Source of the DNA: CAZICM01 sp964537685 | Lineage (GTDB): Bacteria; Myxococcota_A; Polyangia; Polyangiales; Polyangiaceae | DNA length: 64,000 bases | NCBI GenBank assembly: GCA_964537685.1 | Contig: CAZICM010000051.1 | Coordinates: forward strand, 1 to 64,000 | Direction: 5' to 3' | Part shown: in pieces, positions 32,639-40,960 of the stretch | Position numbering within the stretch: the first letter of the stretch is position 1 | Layout of the letters: each line of letters opens with the position of its first letter | Program-made: the position numbers and the translations under genes | The notes under the pieces: generated by a model | Told to the model about the DNA's origin: nothing | What the model saw: the letters and a program-made list of their open reading frames with translations, nothing else | The model's database searches: none

Positions 32639-32879
32639 TTAAGCCGCCGCTGGAAAAAGCGTCTCTCCCAAGCGCCAGCCCGCGGGTAACGGCAATTTGC
32701 CCTGTTTAATCTGCTCGAATTCCAGATGGAGATGTCACCGGATTGACTTCAAGGAGTTTTACGGGTTCGGATACGTCGTCTTCCCGATCGTTAATCAGGT
32801 GAACAATATATCGAATCGTTGGTTCCAGCTCCCGGTGAGCCTCGGCTAGAAGCCTGGCAACGTCACTCTTTTTGCGCAT
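32639..32879 (-). pseudogene. Small hypothetical gene broken by frameshift or internal deletion
   Basis: ATG 32879 has a strong AGAGGA site and reads MRKKSDVARLLAEAHRELE..., EPVKLLEVNPVTSPSGI before running out of frame at about 32730. A second frame then reads EFEQIKQGKLPLPAGWRLGE and TLFPAAA to a TAA at 32639. The two pieces look like the halves of one small protein that has lost internal sequence, as I infer from their coherent composition. I cannot name the family. The ORF predicted in the first frame alone ends at 32706. Confidence 0.5.
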
Positions 32880-32961
32880 ACATTTTCCTCTCTTGAGCGC
32901 TATATCACGCTTTTTCAGCGCGTGTCCACCCAATTCTTCATGTTTGCCCACGATTCAAACA

Positions 32962-33037
32962 GGCCGTTTCCTCCCTGCCCCTCATCATCATCCCCGCTCC
33001 CGTCACCAGACTCCCCACCACCACCGGTATCGTGAAA
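32962..33037. repeat. Direct repeat, copy A (fragment of 35005-35646 gene 3' end)
   Basis: About 76 bp closely matching 34986-35062. The shared core includes CCCGTCACCAGACTCCCCAC and CACCGGTATCGTGAA. Read on the minus strand it encodes FTIPVVVGSLVTGAG, the C-terminus of the CTP-dependent kinase-like gene at 35005-35646, but here it is a stranded fragment just downstream of the Cys-rich lipoprotein gene. Confidence 0.8.
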
Positions 33038-33043
33038 GAGAAT

Positions 33044-34807
33044 TTATTTCACAACCACCAGCGTGCTGTCTGGAAACTGCATCGGCAGGGGCGCGAGGTT
33101 GGCGATCATGCCGGTGGCGATATGATAGACTTGGAACGGTGTGCCAAATGGTTTGTAGCCGCCGATATAAATGTTGCCCTCAACCAGATCCACATCGGTG
33201 GAGGTGTGCTGCTCGCTCGGATTTACATTCGTGAGCATTGTCATCCCATTTGCCATATCTATTTTATAGAATGGGTTGGCAAAGTCCCGGGCATAGAAGA
33301 AACCGCCATAATAAGAGCCTGTACGGCTGGTTTCCCCTACCGGCTGCATCGAAACTACAGTCTGTGTTACGCTGTTCGTCCCGATATTAAAAACCATTAC
33401 GCCCATGCTCCCATACGCGCGGATGTAGAGGTTGCCGCTTGAGGGATCAAAGGTCCCGGCGCAGGAAGCAGGAAGCGGTAGCGCTGCAGATTGCCATTGG
33501 CCGATGCCATCCGAATACTTGATCGTGCTCTGCCCATCTTTGGCATAATAATAGCCACCGGGCGTCCATTTAAAGAAGGCGTACGGCTGCGAGGATTCAG
33601 GGCCCGGCCCTTTGCCCGCCATGCTCCAGGTGTTGGTCTGGGGGTCGAACGAATAGATATTGTTGTCGGCGCCGAGCCAGAAAACATTGGTGCCATTTGT
33701 CGTAAGCTGGCTGTTGGTCGGCGCGGGCGGGAGCGGGCGGGATGCCCAGATGTTTGTTGGGATATCGTATGCGTAGAAGCCAAATAAGCCGGCCATGCCG
33801 GTGGCGTAGACGGTGCCGCCGCAATCGTCGTCGTTGTTGAGGGCGCAGCCGTTCGGACAGCAGCCGTCGCCGTTTTGGCAAACGACCACCGCGGCGCCGC
33901 CGCTGCATGCCCCATTCGAGCAGGTCTCGCCCGTTGTGCATGCGTTTTTGTCGTCGCAGGCCCCGCCGTTGTTCGCCGGTGCGCCGCCGCCGCAAATTCC
34001 GGCGGCGCAGAGCTCGCCGGTTGTGCATGCGTTGTTGTCGTTGCATGCGGCGCCGTTGTTGCCTGGCACGGCATCGCACGAGTCTTTTATCTCGTTGCAT
34101 GAGGCGACCTTGCAAACGTCGCCCGGCACAAGGCATGGATTGGGCGAGCCGCCGCAGACGCCGGACTTGCATATGTCGCCGATGGTGCAGAACAGGCCAT
34201 CGTCGCATTGAGCCCCGTCGTTGAGTGGCATGCTGATGCAACCGAGCATTGGATCGCACACGCCCACCGAGCATTTGCCATTCATGAAGGAGCAGTCGGT
34301 GGGCTTTCCCGGCTCGCACGCGCCACTCTTGCAAATGCCGGTCTGGGTGCATGGATTTTGGTCAAAGCATGGCTGGCCTTCATTGCCGGGCACTTCGATG
34401 CAGGTATCGGATTCGATGTCGCATGTGCCGATGTGGCAGGCGTCGGTGGACGAGCAGAACTTAAGCGTTCCCGTGCATTTTCCGGCATCGCAGAGGTCGT
34501 TTTGGGTGCAGAACTTTCCGTCGTCGCAGCTTACGCCGTCGTTTGCGGGCAGTTTTGCGCATTGAGCGTTGACGCACGCGCCGACATTGCACGCATCGGA
34601 GAATGCAACGCAGTCTTCCGCGAGCCAGCACGGGCCTTGTCCGCCGCCCGACGAAGAGACCGATGAGCCGGCCCCGCCTTCTCCGCCGGAGCCGGTTGGG
34701 TCAGGTTCCGAGGTGACGCCGGAGGCGCAGGCGATGGGCGCGGCGCAGGCGATGGCGAGGAGAGCTAGGGCGAGGTAGAGGGCGGATTGGGCTTGGGAGC
34801 GGCGCAT
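33044..34807 (-). CDS. Cys-rich lipoprotein with C-terminal Kelch-like propeller
   Basis: From ATG 34807 the protein has a signal peptide with tandem Cys candidates (AIACAAPIACASG) and a Gly/Ser linker. A long Cys-rich region follows with repeated CDDGxFCTxxDxCxxGxC units, including CNDNNACTTGELC and CDDKNACTTGETC. From about residue 345 the sequence is Cys-poor and propeller-like, with repeated WxxxxPLPxxPTNSQ-, FDPQTNTWSMAGKGPGPES- and FDPSSGNLYIRAYG-type blades reminiscent of Kelch motifs. It is probably displayed on the outer membrane. The gene is flanked by the 76-bp direct repeats, suggesting a recent rearrangement. Confidence 0.8.
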   Translation of the reverse strand: MRRSQAQSALYLALALLAIACAAPIACASGVTSEPDPTGSGGEGGAGSSVSSSGGGQGPCWLAEDCVAFSDACNVGACVNAQCAKLPANDGVSCDDGKFCTQNDLCDAGKCTGTLKFCSSTDACHIGTCDIESDTCIEVPGNEGQPCFDQNPCTQTGICKSGACEPGKPTDCSFMNGKCSVGVCDPMLGCISMPLNDGAQCDDGLFCTIGDICKSGVCGGSPNPCLVPGDVCKVASCNEIKDSCDAVPGNNGAACNDNNACTTGELCAAGICGGGAPANNGGACDDKNACTTGETCSNGACSGGAAVVVCQNGDGCCPNGCALNNDDDCGGTVYATGMAGLFGFYAYDIPTNIWASRPLPPAPTNSQLTTNGTNVFWLGADNNIYSFDPQTNTWSMAGKGPGPESSQPYAFFKWTPGGYYYAKDGQSTIKYSDGIGQWQSAALPLPASCAGTFDPSSGNLYIRAYGSMGVMVFNIGTNSVTQTVVSMQPVGETSRTGSYYGGFFYARDFANPFYKIDMANGMTMLTNVNPSEQHTSTDVDLVEGNIYIGGYKPFGTPFQVYHIATGMIANLAPLPMQFPDSTLVVVK

Positions 34808-34985
34808 GTCCGGGAGTATAGGCACATACGGAACGGAGGATCAATCGGTTGTTTATTGATTTGTATCGAGCATCCCGGGCGGTCATGCATGCCGTGCAAG
34901 AGCAATACCTTGCTTGAGCCTGGAGGCGGCCGCTGCGTCTTTGGCCAGGAGCTGGGGTGGGCTTTGGGTTTTGCAACAGATTCAG

Positions 34986-35062
34986 GGCCGGTTCCTCCCC
35001 CGCCCTATATCATTATCCCCGCGCCCGTCACCAGACTCCCCACCACCACCGGTATCGTGAAA
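34986..35062. repeat. Direct repeat, copy B (within the kinase-like gene 3' end)
   Basis: The partner of the copy at 32962-33037, almost identical over 76-77 bp. It comprises the last 58 bases of the gene at 35005-35646 plus 19 bases beyond its stop. Confidence 0.8.
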
Positions 35063-35646
35063 TTGTCGTCGAGGCGCAGCGAAAAGAGTTCCGCCAGCGC
35101 TCCGCTTACGCCGCAAATACCCGCCACAAGCAGCGCATGCCCCAGACTCCACGACCCATATACCATCACAAAGGGAAGCGATATCGCAAATCCGACCAGC
35201 GCAAACGTAATGCTCCCCTCCAGCGATCGCCCGGAAATGAGTTTGATCTTGCCATAACGCCGCCCTATCCACCCCGCCGCAGGATCGGCTACTCCCAACA
35301 CCATCACCGCCGATGCCATCGCCGGCTTGCTCGCAAATATCGATAGCATCATCAGCGCCGTGACATACCACGTCGCCGAATTGACTTCCCGATGCTCATG
35401 CGCATGCGCAATGCGGCCATAGATCCGCATCAATCGTTCGTTTAAACCTGGAAATATGCGGCGCCCCGCTTCCATCAGCCAGGCATAAAGAAAAAAACAA
35501 CCGCATAGTATCATCAGCCAGGTCCGCGAGGGTATCGCTATGACCAGCGCAAGCGCGAATAGGGCCGCTCCAAAATGAAAAAGGCTCCGCGTGATGTTGG
35601 CGGGGCGGCTTCGGGGAGCGTCCGTCGAAAGGGCTATAGACTCCAC
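35005..35646 (-). CDS. DGK1/SEC59/VTE5-like CTP-dependent lipid kinase
   Basis: A 213-residue polytopic membrane protein with about six hydrophobic segments. It carries the family signatures RSLFHFGAALFALAL, LGVADPAAGWIGRRYGK, SGRSLEGSITF and the C-terminal AELFSLRLDDNFTIPVVVG. The SEC59/DGK1/VTE5 family phosphorylates dolichol, diacylglycerol or phytol using CTP. The bacterial substrate cannot be inferred from sequence. The GTG start at 35646 follows a GGGG-containing site. Its 3' end is duplicated at 32962-33037. Confidence 0.85.
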   Translation of the reverse strand: MESIALSTDAPRSRPANITRSLFHFGAALFALALVIAIPSRTWLMILCGCFFLYAWLMEAGRRIFPGLNERLMRIYGRIAHAHEHREVNSATWYVTALMMLSIFASKPAMASAVMVLGVADPAAGWIGRRYGKIKLISGRSLEGSITFALVGFAISLPFVMVYGSWSLGHALLVAGICGVSGALAELFSLRLDDNFTIPVVVGSLVTGAGIMI

Positions 35647-35775
35647 GCGCCCCTACTTAGTCGAGCATCTTCGTCTTGTCTGTCATGAATTGGTCATGTT
35701 TTCGTGACACAGCGCACAATCGGCGCTTGGTTTATCTTCTTGCCGCGCCGGGGAAGTTGGGATAGCGGTGTAGCT

Positions 35776-36852
35776 ATGGTGTCGAAACAGCTTGGGGTTC
35801 TGCGGGCTCGGCCGTTGATTTTGTTGTCGGCGGCGGTGTTGCCTTGGATGGGCTTTGCGGCTTGTGTTTCGGATGATTTGGTTCCGCATCATCAGTTGAC
35901 GAGTCAAGGCGTGGGTGGGATGGGTCAGGCTGGCATGGGTCAGGCTGGCATGGGTCAGGCTGGCATGGGTGGTTCGTCTGGGCAGGGTGGGATGAGTGCT
36001 CAGGGTGGAGCCGCGGGGATGGGCGGTGTTGGGGGTGCGGGTGGAATGGGGGGAACGGCGGGCGCTGGAGGTCAAGGAGGGACGGCGGGCGCTGGAGGTC
36101 AAGGGGGCGTGGGCGGCTCGGGGGGTATGGCTGGCATGGGCGGCATGGCCGGCATGGGAGGCACGGCGGGAGCCGGAGGCCAAGGGGGTATGGCTGGAGC
36201 GGGTGGTCTAGGGGGTGTGGGCGGTGCTGGGGGCGCCATGGGTGGCTCGGGTGGTGCGGGTGGTGCGGGTGGTGCGGGTGGAATGAGCGGGATGGGGGGC
36301 TCGGGAGGTCAGGGAGGAGGGAATTTATGTTCTCCAACGACGGAGTTGCCGGCGCTTCAGCCTGGGCTTCATGTGGCAGCGTGCAGTGTGCTGAGCTATG
36401 CGAGCAATCCACCGACATCGGGCGCGCATTATCCAGTATGGACGGCGTATAAGAGTTATAGCGTTCCGATTGCGCGGGGATTTTGGATTCATAATTTGGA
36501 GCATGGGGCGGTGGTTATCGCCTATAATTGCCCGATGGGCTGCGATGCGGAAGTGGCTCAGATCCAAGCGATGCTGGATGCGCGGCCTGTAGATCCTTTA
36601 TGTGTGATGCCGGTGAAGAATCGCTTTGTGTTAACGCCCGATCCTCATTTGGATACGAAGTTTGCGGCGGTGGCGTGGGGCGCGATGATGAAGTCGGATT
36701 GTTTAAATGTGGGCGCGATTGGTAGTTTTATTGATATGTATTATGCGAAGGCGCCTGAAAATGTATGTGCGAATGGTGTGGATGTGAGCAATCCGGCGTC
36801 GGGATATCCTGCCGATTGCGGGGAAGTGGTTGCGGATGCGGGTACGGATTAA
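35776..36852 (+). CDS. Gly-rich lipoprotein with DUF3105 domain
   Basis: The signal peptide ends in a lipobox (GFAAC). Residues 40-185 are almost wholly Gly, Ala and Met with three identical MGQAG units and GGxGG repeats. From residue about 190 there is a DUF3105 domain: NPPTSGAHYPVW, FWIHNLEHGAVVIAYNC and VKNRFVLTPDP. DUF3105 proteins are secreted proteins of unknown function. The repeat tract is DNA-level tandem (15-bp units at about 35923-35970). ATG 35776 gives the signal; the frame extends to 35704 without a signal. It is divergent from the kinase-like gene. Confidence 0.85.
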   Translation: MVSKQLGVLRARPLILLSAAVLPWMGFAACVSDDLVPHHQLTSQGVGGMGQAGMGQAGMGQAGMGGSSGQGGMSAQGGAAGMGGVGGAGGMGGTAGAGGQGGTAGAGGQGGVGGSGGMAGMGGMAGMGGTAGAGGQGGMAGAGGLGGVGGAGGAMGGSGGAGGAGGAGGMSGMGGSGGQGGGNLCSPTTELPALQPGLHVAACSVLSYASNPPTSGAHYPVWTAYKSYSVPIARGFWIHNLEHGAVVIAYNCPMGCDAEVAQIQAMLDARPVDPLCVMPVKNRFVLTPDPHLDTKFAAVAWGAMMKSDCLNVGAIGSFIDMYYAKAPENVCANGVDVSNPASGYPADCGEVVADAGTD

Positions 36853-36861
36853 GCAGGCGCT

Positions 36862-37818
36862 CTAGGCGTTGGCGATTGAGGCGTTCAGCGTAACGAGGGT
36901 TTTCTTGTCGGGTGCGTTTTGGGAGAGCCACCTTTCGCAGGCAAAGGAAAAGACGGTGCCCACGGCTTTGTCTTCGATTTGGACGCGGCTGAGATACCAG
37001 CCTGGATGTTCGCCCATCCATTCGTTGATATCGTAGCCGATATCGATGGAGGCGAGGGGGCCGGCAAGGGGCTGGACTGCCACGGGAAAGATATCGGTGC
37101 GGCCCCGCTCAAAGTCGTCCTGGGTTGGGTTGTCGAGATAGATTCGGCCTGAGGTATGGCCGGAGCTGTCGCGCATGACGACAAAGATAGAAGCGTCGGT
37201 GCCCGCGCTGGGAAGGTCGCCGGTGAGGGTGCTGATGGTGTAGCGGCGAACTCCATAGCTGAGTCTGTTCATTTCGGTTTTGGTGGCGCGCAAGGCGGCA
37301 TCGTAGACGAGTTCAAAATAGGTTTTGCCTTTGTTCGGGCCGCTTTTAACGATTTTTCTGGCGGTGGGCTGAGTGGGTTTGTCTTTGGCGATTTGGTCGT
37401 GGGAAGGCGCGCCGTGTTTACAATTCTGTGGTTTTCCGGCGGCCCAGGTGCCGCTGACGATACCTGCGGGCAGGTTGGCAATATTAAAATCCCATAGAGG
37501 AATGGGCGCGTGGTTGAGATGAAGTTCTATCCAATTGGAATGGGCATAGAAGTCTTGAACGGTGTGCAGGATTCGTCCCAGCGAAACGGCGGCGTCGATG
37601 GATAGGCGGTTGGTTTGCTGCCATATCCGGTTCCAATCGCGTCTTATCTTCTTTGCTCCCTCGGCAAAGGTGCAGTTGTCAAAATGAATGGCGCTGGTGA
37701 CTTCATCGGCGTCTTCGCGGATATTGGCATCTATCATAAGCTGGATATGCCAGGCTTCAAAGCCTCCGCTTTGTTCGGCGCCCACTTGGGTAAGCTCGCG
37801 GTGTCGGATTTCGTCCAC
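36862..37818 (-). CDS. Phospholipase C/HET-C-like protein with C-terminal PLAT domain
   Basis: The N-terminal region (about 1-190) has HRELTQ, AAVSLGRILHTVQDFYAHSN and WIELHLNH, matching the metal-binding His/Asp segment of zinc phospholipase C and HET-C-type proteins. The C-terminal 110 residues resemble a PLAT/LH2 lipid-binding domain: TDASIFVVMRDSSG, DDFERGRTDIFPV, EHPGWYLSRVQIED and FSFACERWLS. The order catalytic domain then PLAT is that of clostridial alpha-toxin. No signal peptide is visible. GTG 37818 is preceded by AAAGAGG. Possible targets are membranes of prey or self; this is inference. Confidence 0.75.
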   Translation of the reverse strand: MDEIRHRELTQVGAEQSGGFEAWHIQLMIDANIREDADEVTSAIHFDNCTFAEGAKKIRRDWNRIWQQTNRLSIDAAVSLGRILHTVQDFYAHSNWIELHLNHAPIPLWDFNIANLPAGIVSGTWAAGKPQNCKHGAPSHDQIAKDKPTQPTARKIVKSGPNKGKTYFELVYDAALRATKTEMNRLSYGVRRYTISTLTGDLPSAGTDASIFVVMRDSSGHTSGRIYLDNPTQDDFERGRTDIFPVAVQPLAGPLASIDIGYDINEWMGEHPGWYLSRVQIEDKAVGTVFSFACERWLSQNAPDKKTLVTLNASIANA

Positions 37819-37858
37819 GGTATGGCCTCTTTCGTGTTTTGTGCGCAGGCTTTGCGCG

Positions 37859-38725
37859 CTATGGAAGAATATTCACATCGTCGAATTTGGCCGCTCCCGT
37901 CTGAATGCCTACGCTGGCGACGTTGGTTCCTATGCTCAGCTTGACCGAATTGAGGAAGGGAGGGGCTAAAATAATACATATCGGATCCCAGCTCTTGGCG
38001 TCTTTGGAGGTGCTGTAGGTCAATTGGCCGCCGGCTTCGCTTAGGCGCCAATAGACATGCTTTGATGGATCGTACTCCACCCACGGGCATACGTTGGATA
38101 TCACCCCGTTGTTGATATGAATCGGGTATAATTTATCTTGGTCCACATAGAGAGCCACGGCATTTGCAGACACTCCCGTTGGGGCTCCCGTCAGGCTAAA
38201 AAACGTATTTCCAACGATGTTTTCGCTGAGCGCTTGAAGCAGTTTTACGGTGGCTTGGCAGCCTATCAGGCTTTTGTTGGTGATCGATGTGTAGGAGCAG
38301 GTGGAAATCACGGCTTCGCTGGGCGCTATAAAGAGATAGCCGTCTATTTCTTGAAGGCTGCCTACCAGGCAATCGACTGTCCATAGGCCGCCATTGGTCG
38401 TCCCATCGTCGAAGTTGTCTTGTATGGATTGAACGCTTCCCACACCGCACGGCGTGGGCATCCCCCCACCCTGTCCTCCTTGTCCTCCTTGTCCGCCCTG
38501 GCCGCTCATGCCCGATGAACTGGAGGAGCTTGCGCCGCCTGCACCGCTTGAGCTTGAGGCCGATGAGGCGCCCGAGGCCGATGTGGATGCGGATGAAGAA
38601 GAGCTTGTGTTGTCGTCGAAGAGCCCGGCCTTCTCTCCCTCGGCATTGAGTCCGCAGCCGCCCGCGAACAGTGCGGGGAGACCGACGCCAATCAAAACAA
38701 ACCTATCTATGCATATCCGGCGCAT
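37859..38725 (-). CDS. Ser/Gly-rich lipoprotein with beta-sandwich (lectin-like) domain
   Basis: A 288-residue lipoprotein with lipobox AGGC near residue 24 and a Ser/Ala/Gly linker to about residue 95. The C-terminal 190 residues begin FDDGTTNGGLWTV and contain VALYVDQDKLYPIHINNG, YWRLSEAGGQLTYSTSKDAK and KSWDPICII, a pattern of jelly-roll/concanavalin-like domains (DUF1349-like). Binding partner unknown; surface display is inferred. It ends 40 bases before the phospholipase-like gene start on the same strand, so the two may be expressed together. Confidence 0.75.
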   Translation of the reverse strand: MRRICIDRFVLIGVGLPALFAGGCGLNAEGEKAGLFDDNTSSSSSASTSASGASSASSSSGAGGASSSSSSGMSGQGGQGGQGGQGGGMPTPCGVGSVQSIQDNFDDGTTNGGLWTVDCLVGSLQEIDGYLFIAPSEAVISTCSYTSITNKSLIGCQATVKLLQALSENIVGNTFFSLTGAPTGVSANAVALYVDQDKLYPIHINNGVISNVCPWVEYDPSKHVYWRLSEAGGQLTYSTSKDAKSWDPICIILAPPFLNSVKLSIGTNVASVGIQTGAAKFDDVNILP

Positions 38726-38861
38726 TTTTTGAGTTTAGGGCAGCAGCGGCCTCGTAAGCAATAGAGGAAGAGGGCGTCTTGGAAATAGGTGTTTCGAAAA
38801 GAGCTTATGGGGCGCGGGAAGTCCATGATATGAGTAGCCCAAACACAGGAGCATTTGTCGC

Positions 38862-40925
38862 ATGGCCATCAAAATGCTGAGTCCGGAGCAAGTCCGGACC
38901 ATGACGCTCGAGGAAAAGGATGAGTGGTGGCTGAAGAATGTGTACCGCGGCGGCGAGCCTCAATTGACGCTGCGTTCGGCGCTGACGGGGATGTTGTTGG
39001 GGAGTGTTCTTTCTTTAACGAACTTGTATATCGCCGCTAGGACAGGGTGGCTGTTGGGGGTGGGAATCACCAGCGTGATTTTGGCTTTTGGGGCCTGGAA
39101 GGTCCTGGCCAAATTGGGGCTGGGTACGGAAATGACCGTATTGGAAAACAATGCGATGCAATCGATCGCGACGGCGGCGGGTTATATGACGGCGCCGCTG
39201 ATTTCGAGTTTGGCGGCGTATACGATGGTGACGGGCCGCATTGTGCCGATGTATGTGGCTTTTTTGTGGACGGTGTGTTTGGCGCTTTTGGGAATTCTGT
39301 TTGCATTTCCGATGAAGAAGCGGTTCATCAACGATGAGCAGTATCCCTTTCCGGAGGGGATGGCGGCGGGCGTGGTGATGGATTCGCTGCATCAGAGTGA
39401 TGCGAAGGAGGGGCTGCTCAAGGCGAAGCTGCTCTTGGGCGGCGGGGCGCTGAGCAGTTTTATCGAGTTAATCCGGCATGAAAAGCTGATGCGGGCGCTG
39501 GGAGGCTTGAGGGCGATTCCGGCTTTTTATGATGAGCTAATTTACCGCTTTGGGCTAAAGCCTTCGATTCGCGGTGTTTTGCTTTCGGATTTAACGATCC
39601 GGATGGATACGAGCATTATTTTTATTGCGACGGGCGCGCTGACGGGGATTGGCACGGGTATTTCGATGCTGCTCGGCGCCATTGTGGATTATGTGTTTGT
39701 GGCGCCGATTTTAATTCAGCATGGGATTATTCCTCCGAATCAAAGCGGCCATGTGGGCTATGAAGAAATTATTGTGTGGGCGCTTTGGGGCGGGGTGGCG
39801 TGTATGACGACCAGTTCGCTCTTTTCGTTCTTGTCGAAGCCCAAGGCGATATTGGCTGCGTTTGGATCGCTGAAGGGCAAAAAGGGCGAGGGGCGGAAGG
39901 ATGTGCTCGAGCATATTGAATTGCCCGTGCGGGTGTCGATGATTGGAATTCCTATTGTTGGGCTGGTTTTGGCGCTGATTTGTTATGTGTGGCTGGATGT
40001 TTCCATTATTATGAGTTTGATTGCCATTCCGCTTGTATTTATTTTTTCGCTGATCGGGGTACATTCGACGGCGATTACGGCGATTACGCCGACGAGCGCG
40101 CTGGCTCAATTGACGCAATTGGTTTATGGGGTGATCGCGCCGGGAAGCATTACGACGAATTTGGTGACGGCGGGTATTGCGAGCGAGGTGAGTGGGCATG
40201 CCTCGAATCTGCTGATGGATATCAAGCCGGGCTATATGCTGGGCGCAAAGCCGAGGCAGCAGGCTGTGGGGCATATGCTGGGGGCGGTGGCGGGTCTCTT
40301 GGTGGCGATTCCGGTTTGGTATTTATTTATTATTGCGGGCGATATTAAGCGCTATGGGACGGCGGAATTGCCTCTTCCTGCGGCGGTGGTGTGGAAGGCG
40401 GTGGGCGAGCTTCTGATGAAGGGGCTTTCGTTTTTGCATCCGACGGCGAGGGCTGCGGTGGTGGTGGGTGCGGTGGTGGGCATTCTGTTTGAATTGATCC
40501 GCAAATTGAGCAAGGATCGGATTCCTTTGTCGGCGATTGGGTTTGGGTTGGCTTTTGTGCTTCGTTTTTCGGATGCGCTGGCCATTTTTATGGGTGGGCT
40601 CTTGTTTTGGCTGGTGGAGCAGCGGGCGCTGAAGGCTGCGATCGCCGAAAAGGTGGTGAAGGCGCCGGAAACACCGGAAACGCCGGCGGCGAAAGCGGTA
40701 GAGCCAAAGGAAGAAGAGGCGCGGGATTCAAAGCGGCCGCCTAAGAAATGGGTGGTTGTGATGGCCGAAAACAAGGAGACCATTTGCGCGGGGGTGATCG
40801 CGGGGGGTTCACTGACGGGCATTGGTTTGACCATTGCTTCGCTGTGGTTGCCCGATGTGCAGGTGCTGAATTCAATTGAACCTGCATTCGATGAAGTTGT
40901 ATCCGCATTGCGGAGTATTCATTAA
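38862..40925 (+). CDS. OPT family oligopeptide transporter
   Basis: A 687-residue polytopic membrane protein with about 14 hydrophobic segments, typical of OPT transporters. Recognisable features are the N-terminal QLTLRSALTGMLLGSVLSLTN, the YPFPEGMAAG loop after NDEQ, and conserved HSTAITAITPTSALAQLTQL. A Lys/Glu/Pro-rich cytosolic insertion (about 605-635) precedes the last membrane helix. OPT proteins import peptides or metal chelates by proton symport. The gene is alone; the intergenic region upstream (38726-38861) is divergent with the lipoprotein gene and presumably contains both promoters. The cysteine desulfurase begins 23 bases downstream. Confidence 0.93.
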   Translation: MAIKMLSPEQVRTMTLEEKDEWWLKNVYRGGEPQLTLRSALTGMLLGSVLSLTNLYIAARTGWLLGVGITSVILAFGAWKVLAKLGLGTEMTVLENNAMQSIATAAGYMTAPLISSLAAYTMVTGRIVPMYVAFLWTVCLALLGILFAFPMKKRFINDEQYPFPEGMAAGVVMDSLHQSDAKEGLLKAKLLLGGGALSSFIELIRHEKLMRALGGLRAIPAFYDELIYRFGLKPSIRGVLLSDLTIRMDTSIIFIATGALTGIGTGISMLLGAIVDYVFVAPILIQHGIIPPNQSGHVGYEEIIVWALWGGVACMTTSSLFSFLSKPKAILAAFGSLKGKKGEGRKDVLEHIELPVRVSMIGIPIVGLVLALICYVWLDVSIIMSLIAIPLVFIFSLIGVHSTAITAITPTSALAQLTQLVYGVIAPGSITTNLVTAGIASEVSGHASNLLMDIKPGYMLGAKPRQQAVGHMLGAVAGLLVAIPVWYLFIIAGDIKRYGTAELPLPAAVVWKAVGELLMKGLSFLHPTARAAVVVGAVVGILFELIRKLSKDRIPLSAIGFGLAFVLRFSDALAIFMGGLLFWLVEQRALKAAIAEKVVKAPETPETPAAKAVEPKEEEARDSKRPPKKWVVVMAENKETICAGVIAGGSLTGIGLTIASLWLPDVQVLNSIEPAFDEVVSALRSIH

Positions 40926-40960
40926 AAATCGAATTGCCTTGAGCTGGGATGGGTCAATAC

